Of a DNA stretch of 64,000 bases, positions 12,840-23,760 are shown piece by piece. A program made the translations under genes and the position numbers. Each line of letters starts with the position of its first letter. Positions within the stretch are counted from its first letter, which is position 1. This DNA is from Hetaerina americana. Taxonomy: Eukaryota; Arthropoda; Insecta; Odonata; Calopterygidae. Under the pieces are notes generated by a model. It saw only the letters and a program-made list of their open reading frames with translations. It was not told where the DNA came from and made no database searches. The DNA lies in assembly GCA_022747635.1 (NCBI GenBank), contig JAKTNV010000009.1, positions 62,800,767 through 62,864,766 of the forward strand, read 5' to 3'.

Positions 12840-13200
12840 TACTCGGATCCATGCCATAGGTTTCTCGTCACCGCGCCGAAGGAGTACTACCGCCATATGC
12901 CTCGCACGAGGAGAATGCCAATTCTCCTTGGCTCTTTCAAGTCTGCACACTCGTCGCCACCGTCCTCAAGACTCAGTCCGGCTAACTTCCCCCTCCCCAC
13001 ATCCACGCTCCTACCTCTCGCCCCAAATTCCTTCCTTTACGGAAAGCGAAAACAGAAGGGGGAAGTGAGAATAAAAGGGTGGGGGGAGGATGCCCGCGCT
13101 AATGGACGAACCTGGGAGGGTTAGGAGTGGGGCAGTGAACGGGGGAGGAGAGGGAGAGTGGTGAGAGTGCGTGCTCGTGTCCAGGGCTCGAAGTGGAGAG
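12840..13200. promoter_or_regulatory. CpG-containing GC-rich block upstream of a polypurine island
   Basis: Balanced, CpG-bearing sequence (CGCCGAAGG, CACTCGTCGCCACCG) precedes a strongly purine-rich stretch. The frames here do not show a domain. It is a candidate regulatory region on composition alone. Confidence 0.25.
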
Positions 13201-13720
13201 AGAGAGAGAGAAAGGGACCAAAAGACAACATCATTTCAACGTCGGAGGATTAAACTAATCAGGACCTGGTGAGCGAGAGAGAGAGAGAGATGTCCGGTGG
13301 AGGAGGAGGTGAAGAAGAATGAGAGGTAAGAAAGGAGAAAGAAGTGGAAGAAAAAAGAAGAGAGGTGGAATGAAGGGAATCCGTTCATAGAGGGCGGCGA
13401 AAAGGAAAAAGAAGGGGTGGGGGCTTAGGAATAGGGTACGGGGAAGCGGAAAAGGGTGGCTTGGGTGGGGGGGGGGTGGGAGGCGGGAATGGAAAAGGGT
13501 GAAGTTTTGGTCCGAGTGAAAGAAGTTGAGGCGGTGGGGAGGTGGAAGGGAAGGCAGGGGGGCGAGAGAGAGAGAAGAGAGGTTGGGAGATTGCGAGAGC
13601 GGATAAGAATTAGATTGGGAGTGGTGGGGGGCGCGTAGGTTGTGGAGGAAAGGGAACCAAAGGGAGAATGAATAAAGGGCAAGGAAGGCGAAGAAGGGAA
13701 AGGGGGGGTAGAAACGGCCG
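13200..13720. other. GC-rich polypurine island (purines on + strand)
   Basis: Nearly all G/A on the plus strand, with (GA)n cores at about 13197-13212 and 13274-13290 and a run of nine G near 13470. The 183-codon minus-strand frame is Pro/Leu/Ser/Phe low complexity produced by this bias and is not a gene. Confidence 0.75.
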
Positions 13721-14082
13721 GGGAATTCATTTAAACTTACTCGGAGTCGGTTGCGCCGAGTCAGGTTACGTCTGCTGCTGGAAAAAGTCTTTTGAACGCG
13801 GTGCACCGATTTCCCTTTCCCTACCTTATATACTGGCTTGAATTAAAACGCAGAATGTTAAATGACGATCACTATTGGGGAAGAGAGCACTCCTCGGTCA
13901 AAGCAGCATGGGTGAGTGACGGGATTGACTGGTGTGCCATCATGGTGATGTAAAATATAGATGTACGTATGTAGGTGCACGTTTACGATCAAGTCAACCA
14001 TTTTTTTGGTGTTATATATCTATAAATATTAAATTAAAATTCATCGTTTTACAAAATCCTTATAGCTTATATATTTTACTTT

Positions 14083-15695
14083 ATCATCATCAGTATTTTC
14101 ATCCTAGGATTGGTTTACTGCAGCCCTCCATTCTACTCCATTTAACTTTAACATTTAACATTTGATTCCCTCAATCCCTGATACCTTGTCTGCTATACAT
14201 ATCTCTTAATTTGTCCTAGGTACATGTCTCTTGGCCTTGCTCGTGTAATCTTCCCTTCTATTTTTCTTTCTATTATATTCCTAATCAATGTATTGTGCCT
14301 CCATGTATGTCCAATCCATCTATTTATTCTTTGCCGTAGAGTTCTCCATATGGTCCTATCCTCTTCTGCTCTTCTATGTACTTCCTCGTTCGTTACTGTC
14401 TGTCCATTTAATCTTCAGCATTCTCCTTCATCACCATATTTCAAAGGCTTCTATTATTCGCTGGTCCAGTTTTCCAACGTTCCAAGTCTCGGAAATAGAG
14501 CGCGCCATGCTCCACACGATAGTCTTGACGAATTTCTTTCTTGTTTCCAGCCTTAGGTTCTTTAAACATAGAAATTGCCCCTTCTTCATGAATACGTTCT
14601 TAGCTTGAGCTATTCTTTACTTGATGTCGGTTGGACTTCTTCCATTCCATGTTATGCTACTGCCCAGGCAGATGAAGGATTCCACTTGCCTCACCACTCG
14701 TTTCACCCCTCGAATTGTGATACCTGCATTAGGCTTCTCTCTTCCACACACAAGGATTTTAGTTTTCTTCTTGTTGATGTTTATATTATATTCTCCTAGC
14801 ACTTGATCCATAGTTGCTTGCAGGTTCTCTCGCGTTTCACCATTACTGCGATGTCATCTGCAAACCGGAGCATGTTGATTTCTTATTCATTTACCTTGAC
14901 TCCTTTGAGACCCAATGCTTGTGTTTCTTTTATTGCCTCTTCCAGGTATACGTTGAATATTGCTGGCGAGAATTTACATCCTTGTCTTACTCCTTTGTTT
15001 ATTTTGACTTCTATTTTGCTTCCATTTTTCGTTTGCATTGTTATAATTTGATTCTTGTAGAGGTTATGGATAATTCTTCTGTCGTTGTAGCCCAATATAA
15101 GGGCTTCAAGTCTTAAACATCTTGCTTCATTCGACGTTGTCGAAGGCCTTCTCCAAGTCCATGAATGCCACATAGAATGGCTTATTTACGTGTATCATTT
15201 TTTCGGCTAAAACTCTCAAGCTGAGAATTGCCTCTCTTGCTCCTCGGTTTTTCCTGAATCCGAATTGGTTTTCAGAGAGGTTTCCTTCTATCCTTCCTTC
15301 TTTCTTCGGCTAATTAACCGAGGAAGGATATTTGATGCTTGAGTCACCATGCTCAATGTTCTGTGTTCTTCGCATTTATCTGTTTTTGGTTTCTTCAGAA
15401 TTGCAATCATTATACTTTTCTCGAAGTCTTCTGGTATCTTTACGCTGTCGTATCTATCTTTGATTGTTCCATAGAGTGCATCCTTCGCTTTGACTCCGAG
15501 TGCTCTGATCATTTCTCCGTTGATTTTGTCAACTCCTGGTGCCTTGTTGTTTCTCAGGTCTGCAGCGACTCTCTCGAAATCGCTTCTTAATTATTTGCGG
15601 ACCCCGATCGCATTTACCTATCATGCTTTCATCTGTAACTAAACCATCTTCTAGTGGTTTTGGAGGTTTGGTTATCACTTGCATCATTCTTTAAT
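14083..15695 (-). pseudogene. RTE-like non-LTR retrotransposon, 5'-truncated, frameshifted reverse transcriptase
   Basis: On the minus strand, in order: an N-terminal RT block (GVKAKDALYGTIKD, IPEDFEKSIMIAILKKP, about 15400-15500), then NQFGFRKNRGAREAILSLR (about 15210-15270). Next is RT motif A, VAFMDLEKAFDNV, at about 15132-15174. A frameshift is followed by RRIIHNLYKNQ and KGVRQGCKFSPAIFNVYLEE. Motif C is FADD at about 14853-14865, then INKKKTKILVCGRE and FICLGSSITWNGRSPTDIK. The C-terminal region (FMKKGQF, LDQRIIEAFE, WIGHTW, EGKITRARPRDMY) runs down to a CTGATGATGATAAA 3' tail at about 14083-14092. At least three frame changes and several stops separate these blocks, and the endonuclease domain is absent upstream. 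The element would copy its RNA at a nicked target; this copy is inactive. RTE is the likeliest clade but is not proven. Confidence 0.88.
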
Positions 15696-15789
15696 TTTTG
15701 GGATTATTTCCTTAATTATGTCAAAAGATTATATACTAAAATAAAATATAAAATAATGTGTATATGTAAATACAAATCTAAATATAAAT

Positions 15790-15970
15790 AAATAAATATA
15801 TATATATATATATATATGTACATTTATATGTTTAATTATATATGTATATATATATATATTCATACACACTAATTCACATGGAAATAGATATAAATAGATA
15901 AATATTAGAAATATATATTTCCCCACCTCTCTTGTGTTCGCCTTTAATATGTGTTTCTATCCCTTTTCGC
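15790..15970. repeat. TA-rich tract with fold-back pieces of a dispersed repeat (SINE-2 3' end)
   Basis: TTCACATGGAAATAGATATAA at about 15872-15892 is the minus-orientation tail of the repeat seen again at about 48616-48636. The block CCCACCTCTC...GTTCG...ATGTGT...CTATCCCTTTT at about 15922-15968 is the same repeat in the opposite orientation (compare the minus strand of about 48637-48692). The two pieces therefore face each other across a TA-rich spacer. Confidence 0.6.
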
Positions 15971-16028
15971 ATCTATTGAGTAGTATATGCTTGCCATATG
16001 AAGGGCTTTCGTGTTTGAATGCATATAT

Positions 16029-16029
16029 A

Positions 16030-16069
<40 letters not shown>
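16029..16069. repeat. (TA)n microsatellite
   Basis: An alternating TA run of roughly 20 units, followed by a short CACA segment. Confidence 0.95.
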
Positions 16070-16072
<3 letters not shown>

Positions 16073-16229
16073 AACACACACATAAATATGAATTGAGATG
16101 AGATGTGGAGAAGTTCAAAAAATAAAAATATATGGGATAAAATCAAACAAAAATGTAAAAGGCATGCTGAGAGGAGAGAGAAGATTGCTAGTAGAAATCC
16201 AAAGAAGGCAGGAAAAGTGGATGTTAAGC

Positions 16230-16420
16230 ATTTTAGCATTTTGATAGGTGATGGAATGTTGACGACTGTGATATAGGGGAGAATCTCCGGTCCGCGAGGA
16301 AGGGGTAGGAAAAAGATGGGTATGTTCGACAGAATGAAGGGAGGTGGGATGTGTGCGGAATCAAAGAAGGGTAATATTAGTATGATGTCAAGGTTTGTCG
16401 TAGGTGAGGATAAGAAATGT
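16230..16420 (+). pseudogene. RTE-like LINE 3' coding fragment
   Basis: Plus-strand translation gives GDGMLTTVI, a stop, then GRISGPRGRGRKKMGMFDRM. This matches the usual C-terminal tail of insect endonuclease-RT proteins (HDGL-x-KTV-x-EG-x-I-x-G-x-RGRGRK-x-x-x-x-LD). The segment at 16351-16372 is identical over 22 bp to the reverse complement of 34556-34577, so this is a dispersed family and not chance similarity. One in-frame stop and loss of everything upstream make it a fossil. Confidence 0.7.
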
Positions 16421-16439
16421 AGAGGTGTTCAGTTTGTGT

Positions 16440-17300
16440 CCATACAAAACCTATCTAAAACAAAAGGTTACCAGAGTAGTAATAACTCCTAAAATTTCTG
16501 TTCTTTTCGGGTTTTATAAATTAAAATATTAAATTGACAATGGTATGTTATATACTGTAATGTAACTGTTTCACAGTGGATTGAACACACTGGCCCTATT
16601 CCAAGCAACAATATGTTTATTTCCACTAGCCTAAATATGTCATATGATTTTTAAAGTGTAATATCATCTTAAAACTGACGGGATGTTGTTAATGGTTTTA
16701 ATAAAATCAGTTATGACAATAAAACACACATCGCGTGTTCCAGTACAATTAACTTATTTATTATTAATGAGAAAATTAAGAGTATTATTCATATATAGTA
16801 TTCTCAAAACTGCTGCACATGCCTCAGAAACTGCAACATTGCCCTAATATTGGAAATTGGTTATTCACAGTAATGAGGGAAGATAATTATCTTATTTTTA
16901 TAACGGTAAAAAAAGGATTTCCATTTATATTTAGCGTTGTCATTAATATAAGTGTGGTTTGCGAAAGTATCTGATGTATATTCAACCCTGAAGTACTTCT
17001 TTTTGGAACATTCGTATTATTATAGCTAGAGAGAGTATACTGTCTTTAGGGTTGTGTATTTTTCGGAAAATTGAAATAAAGTGATAATTGGATCAAAATT
17101 AGCTTTATAAAATGGTTAACTGTGGTTGTCTCTAACGCTTCGTCATTGCGTGAGTTACTAATATACTCAGTCAAGAATTTATGAAATAATCAGAAATGAT
17201 AAAGTACATACCCTTAGGCTCTTAAACTAATATACTTAGCAACAAGCGTTTATGAATTAATGTATTGGTCAATACCAAAAGTAAATAAGGAGATCACCAT
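16440..17300. other. AT-rich DNA, nothing recognised
   Basis: No coding frame or recognised repeat is seen in these 860 bases. Confidence 0.5.
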
Positions 17301-17303
17301 TGT

Positions 17304-17465
17304 AAATGAAAAATTGTAACTTTGTGATTCCACTAAACATTTAATTCGAGACGACCCCGGTTTCGACGTTGAGCGCCATCTTCAGGTTGCTGACATTGAA
17401 CATCGAAACTCTGGTCGTCTCGTATTAAATTTTATGTGGAATAAAAAGGTTCCTATTTTTCATTT
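17304..17465. repeat. Imperfect inverted repeat with TCGAAAC cores, Penelope-like/hammerhead-like ends
   Basis: The left arm (17304-17365, read on the minus strand) and the right arm (17403-17465, plus strand) share TCGAAAC, GGTCGTCTCG, ATTAAAT, GTGGAAT and ATTTTTCATTT in order, so the two arms face each other. On the minus strand, between the arms, CTGAAGATGGCG-CUCAA-CGTCGAAACC resembles a hammerhead core: CUGANGA, a four-base-pair stem II (GGCG/CGUC), then GAAA. Such cores are known in the terminal repeats of Penelope-like elements. The element identity and any ribozyme activity are inferences. Confidence 0.6.
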
Positions 17466-17469
17466 CAAA

Positions 17470-18650
17470 TATGAATCGATTCCATAAAGTTATGCTGGAA
17501 ACCATCAATTATAGGAGATCACTATAATACTTTCTACTGCGCTAAAGTTGAAGCTATAACCATCAATGAAGCTGTAACTCCATAAAACATATTATGCACT
17601 ATAAATTAAGCTTAATTAATTAATTTTGATTAAATTAACCATTGCCGTGGGCCCATTTAGCTGTTTGAATGGTGAGGTTTAGGTGTCCATGAAATGTAAA
17701 GAGCGGTGTAGAAAAAGAAAAATAAAAGAGAAACCAAAAGCGGAAAGGATTTTCAGAGAAGCCTTAGGGGAGAAATGGGGAGTTTGAATGTAAAAGGGAG
17801 GAAGTAAAAGATAAAAGGAAGGCAGTTAAGTCGATGGCAGGGACCCTGAGAAAGAGGACCTGGATAAGGAAAGGGAAATGCGAGGAGGAAGAGAGAAGAA
17901 AGAATAATACAAAAGAGTTAAAGGACGAGAATTTCTAATGTCGCGAGAGAGAAAGAATTGAAGTTGATATAGGTAAAAAATAGGCATATTAGGGCTCTTT
18001 GTTTAGAGTACTCTCTCTAAGGATAATGCAGCTCACAGGATAATGACAACTGATAGATTCCCAGTCTATTTTAAGTTTTTTCTCTTCGCTATCACGGAGG
18101 CAAGCTTCCAAAAAACACCAACCGCTATATATTTTGAATTCATTATGAAGAGAAATTAAATATAAACTGAATTGAAAAATCCCCCTTTTTTACCAAATAG
18201 TAAAGGTAGGTAGTAGCCTCGCATATTGCTATTTTGTTGCATAGGCAAAGACCGCAAGAATAAAACTAATCTTCTTTTCTTTGAAAGGGTCATCTAGGGT
18301 CTGTGTGCCAATTTACGATTCCTTCTGCTATGTTCTCCTCTCTTCCAACAATATTCCTTCATCTTTACGCTATACCTCTTTTTTCTTTCTTTGGACAACT
18401 TTGGGTCTGTTCTTTTCTCTCTTTTCAACATTGGAATCCCTCCAATTTCAACGCTTTATTCCTAAAAGTCTTTCTTTCTTCCACCTCTTCTTCTTTTATA
18501 CAGTTTCTTTCCCGTTCTTCCTTTATTTTTTTTGTATACAACTTGTTGTTGTCTTCTTTTCCCAATGATATTTGAATGACCGTTTTGCCCACCTAGCATC
18601 ATCCATTCCGTATAAATGCTCAAAAAATATCTTCTCATTGATTCAGTTAT
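17470..18650. other. Gene-free DNA with a purine-rich patch (about 17695-17955) and a pyrimidine-rich patch (about 18330-18560)
   Basis: The purine patch is A/G-rich and of lower GC than the main islands. The pyrimidine patch yields two overlapping low-complexity Phe/Ser/Leu frames of 90-95 codons with no domain. No gene is called. Confidence 0.5.
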
Positions 18651-18657
18651 ATTTTCG

Positions 18658-18660
<3 letters not shown>

Positions 18661-18709
<49 letters not shown>
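18661..18709. repeat. (TA)n microsatellite abutting SINE-1
   Basis: About 24 TA units, then a short CACACA stretch, immediately upstream of the SINE-1 head. Confidence 0.95.
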
Positions 18710-18711
<2 letters not shown>

Positions 18712-18734
18712 GCACACACACATATATATAATGT

Positions 18735-18926
18735 GGGTCGCGGTAGTCCAGGGGTAGAGCGTTGGACTGCTGACCTGCAGCTCCACCCGATCTTCCTGGG
18801 AAACCATAACCACACTGGCCCCCCTACCCTGATGTGTGAGTTTCACACGCCATCGGGCTTGGTACTGGGAACTGTACCATCACCTATCAAACCGACCTTC
18901 GGGTGGATTACTGTGTTTATGGTTTT
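18735..18926 (+). mobile_element. SINE-1 copy with an internal deletion removing the B box
   Basis: The head GTAGTCCAGGGGTAGAGCG is followed by GACTGCTGACC and then jumps directly to CTGCAGCTCCACCC, so the B-box segment is missing. AAGCTATGTGATTTTTCGGG is also lost. The 3' body (CCCCCCTACCCTGATGTGTG, CGACCTTCGGGT, GTGTTTATGGTT) is intact. The lost B box means internal Pol III promotion is probably defective. (TA)n tracts flank it on both sides. Confidence 0.88.
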
Positions 18927-18934
18927 TTTCAAAT

Positions 18935-18937
<3 letters not shown>

Positions 18938-19002
<65 letters not shown>
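18938..19002. repeat. (TA)n microsatellite, SINE-1 3' tail
   Basis: About 32 TA units start shortly after the SINE-1 3' terminus. The recurring SINE-(TA)n association suggests the tail of the element seeds or grows TA repeats. Confidence 0.95.
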
Positions 19003-19004
<2 letters not shown>

Positions 19005-19006
<2 letters not shown>

Positions 19007-22000
19007 CTTCATTGTGAGTAAAAGCTAAGCATTTACATTTACATAGACGAGGATCGTAGGCATGCTAGTTTCAATTTTTTATTAGAATATTTTATTTCCG
19101 AATTGTTAGATACGAAACTATTTGCCGTTCATATTATTAGTTACAACATACAGCCTCTGCTTTTTACTAAACATTCTCTCTGTCGTAGAATTTTTCTCGA
19201 TAGTAGCATTTTTTATTTGGAAAATGTCTATTATTAGAAATTTTTGGAATGAAATGATTGATAAAATTAAAGTAATTATTCCTCTTATTCAGTTTGAATG
19301 GGAAAAATCTCTGCCAAAAGCCCAGGAGTAAATAATAAACTGTAAGTAATTATCATCAAATTGATAGAAAAAAGTAATGCTCGATTATTTAATGCTTCAA
19401 CCCACTCAAAGTGGTTTTAGCCCACTTCTGCAGTTTACCGCGGACAAAAGTTCTCTGGGAAGCTTTGGCGTGAAGTAGACATGCCTTCTTTGGTTTCCTA
19501 AGGAATGAGTGCATGTACATGGAGGCGACGTAAATCGAAGGTGGAAGGGAAAAACTCAGGGAAAGCCTTTGGCAAGTCACACGATCAGGGAGTCACTCTC
19601 GGTAAAAAAAAGAAGGCACGTGTCAGGAATAAAGTTCGTAGATGGGGTGAAGAAAAGTTGCGAGGGGTTCTAATCATGCGGCCTGAGTGCACCGTCATAA
19701 TGCATTTACTTGAAATGTTTATTTACAGATTAATTACGTATCATAGCGTTTGATAATTAAAATAAATCATTTACTATGACACAGAAGAAGACTTTCGAAC
19801 TACTAATCGCGAACTTGGTTGGAAAATCATTCCCTACTCACAATTATATTCCCTATCTATAATCCCATTGTAATTACAATTAAATTCATAGAATTCAAAA
19901 GACCCTCATAGTTGAATATAATAATAATATTAAACTATTTCTGGTCAACAGGGAAAGAACTATAAACATATAAATATATGTATGCATATTAAATCACGTA
20001 TTGTCCAAAATATTCAATTAGGACTATTGTTTCTATCGAAAACCTACCTCAAGATATAGACCGCCAAATGATAATAATTCCAAACGTCTTTATTCATGCT
20101 AAGAGTGACACTCCATATTGGGTGGTATTATCCTGATAAATTTAGGGTCATACCGATATTTCCGACATACCATGAACACCTACCACACCCTGTTATTGTA
20201 AATTTAATATTTTAATATGCGCGTACAATTTTATTCATTCTTTTGGCCAGTTCCTTCTTTTCAACATCGTGGGATTTCCATGATTTACGTCTACACATAG
20301 CCTCGGTATATACCCAGAACCTAAACATGTGGATAGAGAAATGGAGCCGGAGTTCACACAGATTTTGAGGTGAAAACGAGGCCACAACCGGAAATTTTCC
20401 TCCGCGGTCGAAGAAGCGACGAAGAGAGGATTTTGTTGCTGAAATGTACGCATTTAAAGCCGCGGAGAATCCGGCTCGTTACACGCGAGTGGGCTTGTTG
20501 TTTGCAAATCGGATTGGGTAGGCATTGGCCTGATTTTTTAGTTCATACAAAGACTGGAGAGGGAGGTTATCAAATATTCTTGTTATATAAATACTGAGCC
20601 TCCCGCAGATGAACATTACGCAACACATATTAAGCATCCAACATAATAAACATTTTTTATAGGGATGCCATGGTACCCAAATCAACTCCGTTGGTGATAG
20701 GCTAATCTGGACCCCCAAGGGTCTACTCTTCACATCATGGCGTTAATGTTACCATGGTGCTGCGAAACTGCTGGCGTCCCCCACAGGAGATAGGAATATA
20801 CTTGCATGTCAAAAATCAATGTTAAAAAATTAATTAATTCTTCAGTGCGAAAATATGCCTTGCAAAAATGCTTATGCTAATATTCATTTGATTGCAGGGT
20901 ATCATTTGAAAACATGTATTAAAATGCAAATTAAAAACGTAAGGAGATCCTTAACAATTATAGACAATATACTTTTAAAAATGTGAATAATAATCTCTTC
21001 TACACTCGAATTTTTTTTCAGAACAAATATACTCCCTCCTCTGACTAGCTACTCTATAGGTCCCACGTGGCTTATCATTAAGTTTTTAAGTTGGTGTATA
21101 AATAAATTTTGCACCGCTTGCATGGCGAATACAGGAATGTATTGTAATCCTGTATGGGAATCAAAACCGCAACCTTCGTGAAAGTAGGAAGTGGCGGTAT
21201 CAATTAAACTGACCAAGGACTAAATGGAATTGTCCATGAGTTAAAATACTTTGCAATGCAATATTCTTTGCTTCAAAAAGTCATGACAGTGTATTTATAA
21301 CGAGTCAATCAAAAAATATTAGATGTCGGCAAGTTGTCAATTGCCAGGTTTTTGCAGATTTCTTTTAGATACAGTATAGATGCAGTTTAGATATTCCATT
21401 AGCTGCCACAAATTTAGCCATTGAGGGACTTTCATCCATTTGTAGGCAATTACAAATGGAAAACTGACATAGATTTGGCAAAGTGTAGTGATTCGAGCTT
21501 TTTGTCATGACTCGAAAAATAGACGAAGAGTTACGTTGCAGAAGCCACACAGACTGGGAAAAAGAGCTGAAAGAAAATCTAGCGTTAGAAAAATAACGCC
21601 AATTCATAATTGCCGATTTCAAGCTCTTTGGATTCCTCTGACTATATTTGCGCTCAATAAATTATAACCTCTGATTATACTTAGAAAATTTTATTATTTT
21701 CATATGACAAAATGCAAAGTGTATTTCCTATATTGAGTTTTTAAAAAAACGATATATTGGTGTGGTATTTAATGCTGTTTTATGAATAGAGGCAGCTATA
21801 AAAATGTGAACATCTTTTCCCATTATTTTAGAGTGTAATATTCATTGATTTTCCACAAAAATGCATTAATATACCTACCATATAGGTCTAAAATGCAGCA
21901 TCAGGAGTTTTTTCACGTCAAAATGTCTATAAATGCATAAGAACACTAATTTGGCCAATAAATCGCTGTTAAAAATATATTTATTAATCGCTGTCATCTC

Positions 22001-22145
22001 TGTTTGCTAACTAAGGAATATACGTATATATTTTGAAAGGTTTATGAATTTCCGTTGACCAGTTTTGAAACAGAGCCTTGAGACGAAACCCTGGTACAGT
22101 GCAATACTATAAATTAATGAAACACAAAGGAATGTAAATAATTGA
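19005..22145. other. Mostly AT-rich DNA; complex GC-richer patches at about 19385-19620 and 20230-20600
   Basis: No gene is recognised. The patch at 20230-20600 is non-repetitive with several CpGs (CTCCGCGGTCGAAGAAGCGACG near 20400) and carries overlapping 72- to 84-codon frames on both strands without a recognisable domain. It is a reasonable candidate for conserved non-coding DNA or a short unrecognised exon. Confidence 0.35.
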
Positions 22146-22149
22146 TATT

Positions 22150-22985
22150 TGATATTTTAGCACCCTGCAAGTCACGGCTAGGGTGTGTGACACGGGGCGA
22201 AGAAACGCATGGCTAATTTTGACCCGACCCTACCGCGGCCGGACAATTTTATTCTGATCACTTGTCACGTGCATGGAAAAATACACATCTTAAATCTGTT
22301 CGACACTTAATCTCTCAAATTTTATTAACTTGATGTCTCCTAACGTAGTACGATGGGGGTAACTATACTTTTTCAGCACTAGTATTAAAGAGACATCCCT
22401 CAAATTTATGCAAGAAGTGTTATCAATAATTTAACCTTTGATCCGCGAGTCATTCCCAGCCTTGCTCCCCTAATATGTTGGATACTTTGCTAAGTTTATC
22501 ACAACAATGTTTTACAAATCTAGCTCCTCTACGCTGCACGCGATCCAATTCGGCAATCAATTCAACTTTGTGAGGATCCCATGTACTAGCAACATATTCT
22601 AAATAAGGCATAACCAGCGAAAAATAACACTTCCCTTTGACCTTTTCATCACATTTACTCAGTACTCTTTAAATAAATACTCATTTTTTTAGTATATCCA
22701 CACATTCCCCGTAAGTACTATACCCGCGAGAGCGTGAGTGAGAATTATGCCTAGGTATTTAAAAGAGTCTACACATTCCATTTCGGTGTTCCAAACGCAG
22801 TAGGAGTTCGGGAGGCAATCGCTCTTTTTCTAAAATTTCACCACTCCGCACTTTTTTAAGTTTAATTCTAATCGCCAAATGTCGCACCAACGTATAGCAT
22901 GGGGAACATCTGATAAAACTTCTGTGTCCTTAGGATTACCGATATCACGGTAAACCACTGTATCGTCATGTAAAAATAATATTAT
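22150..22985 (-). pseudogene. CR1/Jockey-like LINE reverse transcriptase, C-terminal half, degraded
   Basis: On the minus strand the copy begins inside RT motif C (FLHDDTVVYRDI, where F-A-D-D is usual; about 22945-22983). It continues RWCDIWRLELNLKKCGVVKF, then, after a frameshift, NSYCVWNTEMECVDSFKYLG. Further frames give MPYLEYVASTWDP and ELDRVQRRGARFVKHCC (about 22510-22600), and a tail with PSYY...IREIKCRTDL and FFHARDK...NCPAAV, matching the usual C terminus of these LINE ORF2 proteins. At least four frame changes and several stops are present. The Ala of FADD is replaced by His plus Asp, and everything upstream of motif C is missing, which is consistent with 5' truncation. Coordinates at the 3' end are approximate. 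Confidence 0.82.
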
Positions 22986-22989
22986 AAGG

Positions 22990-23340
22990 AAAGATATGAG
23001 CCTAAAAGGAAAGCCACTGTGCGAGGAATCCGAACGTTGATGAAGACTGAGGAGCGATGAAAAGAACGAAGGAAAACTAAGAAGGGTCGAACGCAAGAAA
23101 CGTTCTTACACGAGAAATGAAGAAAAGGAAAAACTACCGAGATTAATCAACCCAGAATTTGTGTCCTTGTGACGGAGAATAGATCTCGTTGGAAGCTTTA
23201 ACAAGAATATTCACTTTAGGACATCTATTTCCTATTTGCTCTGACGTGTGCATTTTTTGCAAGTTCTGGTACCCAAATATTTCGACAGCCTTGTCTTAAC
23301 TGGGCACAACAAAACTTTTGAACACAAAGGTATCACTGAG
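22990..23340. other. Purine-rich intergenic DNA, nothing recognised
   Basis: A/G-biased sequence beyond the 5' truncation point of the LINE. The minus-strand frame through it is only a chance N-terminal extension of the LINE fragment. Confidence 0.5.
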
Positions 23341-23415
23341 CACATGATTCAGATTAGAACCCGGGAACGTCGGGTCAAAAACCGAGGGCCCATGCCCACT
23401 AAGCTACAACACCGC
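23341..23415 (-). mobile_element. tRNA-like SINE head, family distinct from SINE-1
   Basis: On the minus strand GTAGCTTAGTGGGCATGGGC is A-box-like, and GTTCCCGGGTTCTAATCTG about 30 bp later is B-box-like. The head is recognisable, but no conserved body can be delimited here. It could be an old SINE remnant. It lacks the pairing expected of a functional tRNA acceptor stem, so it is not called a tRNA. Confidence 0.45.
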
Positions 23416-23479
23416 CCTGAGAAAAGGATAGTTGGTCTACCTTTTTTTTCCTGGAGCCTCAAGAGTTTCTTTTCCGGCC

Positions 23480-23760
23480 GGAAAAAGGCGTAAGGGGGGA
23501 GGCTACAGAAAAGGGGGCAGATAGTCCGGGCGTCGACCGGGGAGAGCGGTGTTCGAGCGTGTTTGGAAAATACGAGTCATTCGGAAAGTAAGCGGCGGCT
23601 GCGGAAAAGGAAGGCGGTGTTGGTGGCAGAAGGGAAGGAAAAGAGGAATTAAGGAAGGAAAGGGTTCTCCTTCGTACTCAGGAAGAGAGAACGGGGGGAA
23701 GATGGAAAGGAAGGCAAACCTTGTTATCGGAATAGTTCTGAGACGCTGGAAGCAACTGTA
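23480..23760. other. Purine-rich GC island (small)
   Basis: G/A-rich on the plus strand with several CpGs (GGGCGTCGACCGGG near 23530). Frames on both strands are composition artefacts with no domain. Confidence 0.55.

Noticed and set aside
13255..13806. 183-codon minus-strand open frame
   Set aside because: Same cause: a polypyrimidine strand with Phe/Leu/Pro/Ser low complexity and no domain or codon pattern.
14224..15116. Plus-strand frames of 74 to 110 codons rich in Leu, Ser and Phe
   Set aside because: Antisense shadows of the minus-strand LINE reverse transcriptase.
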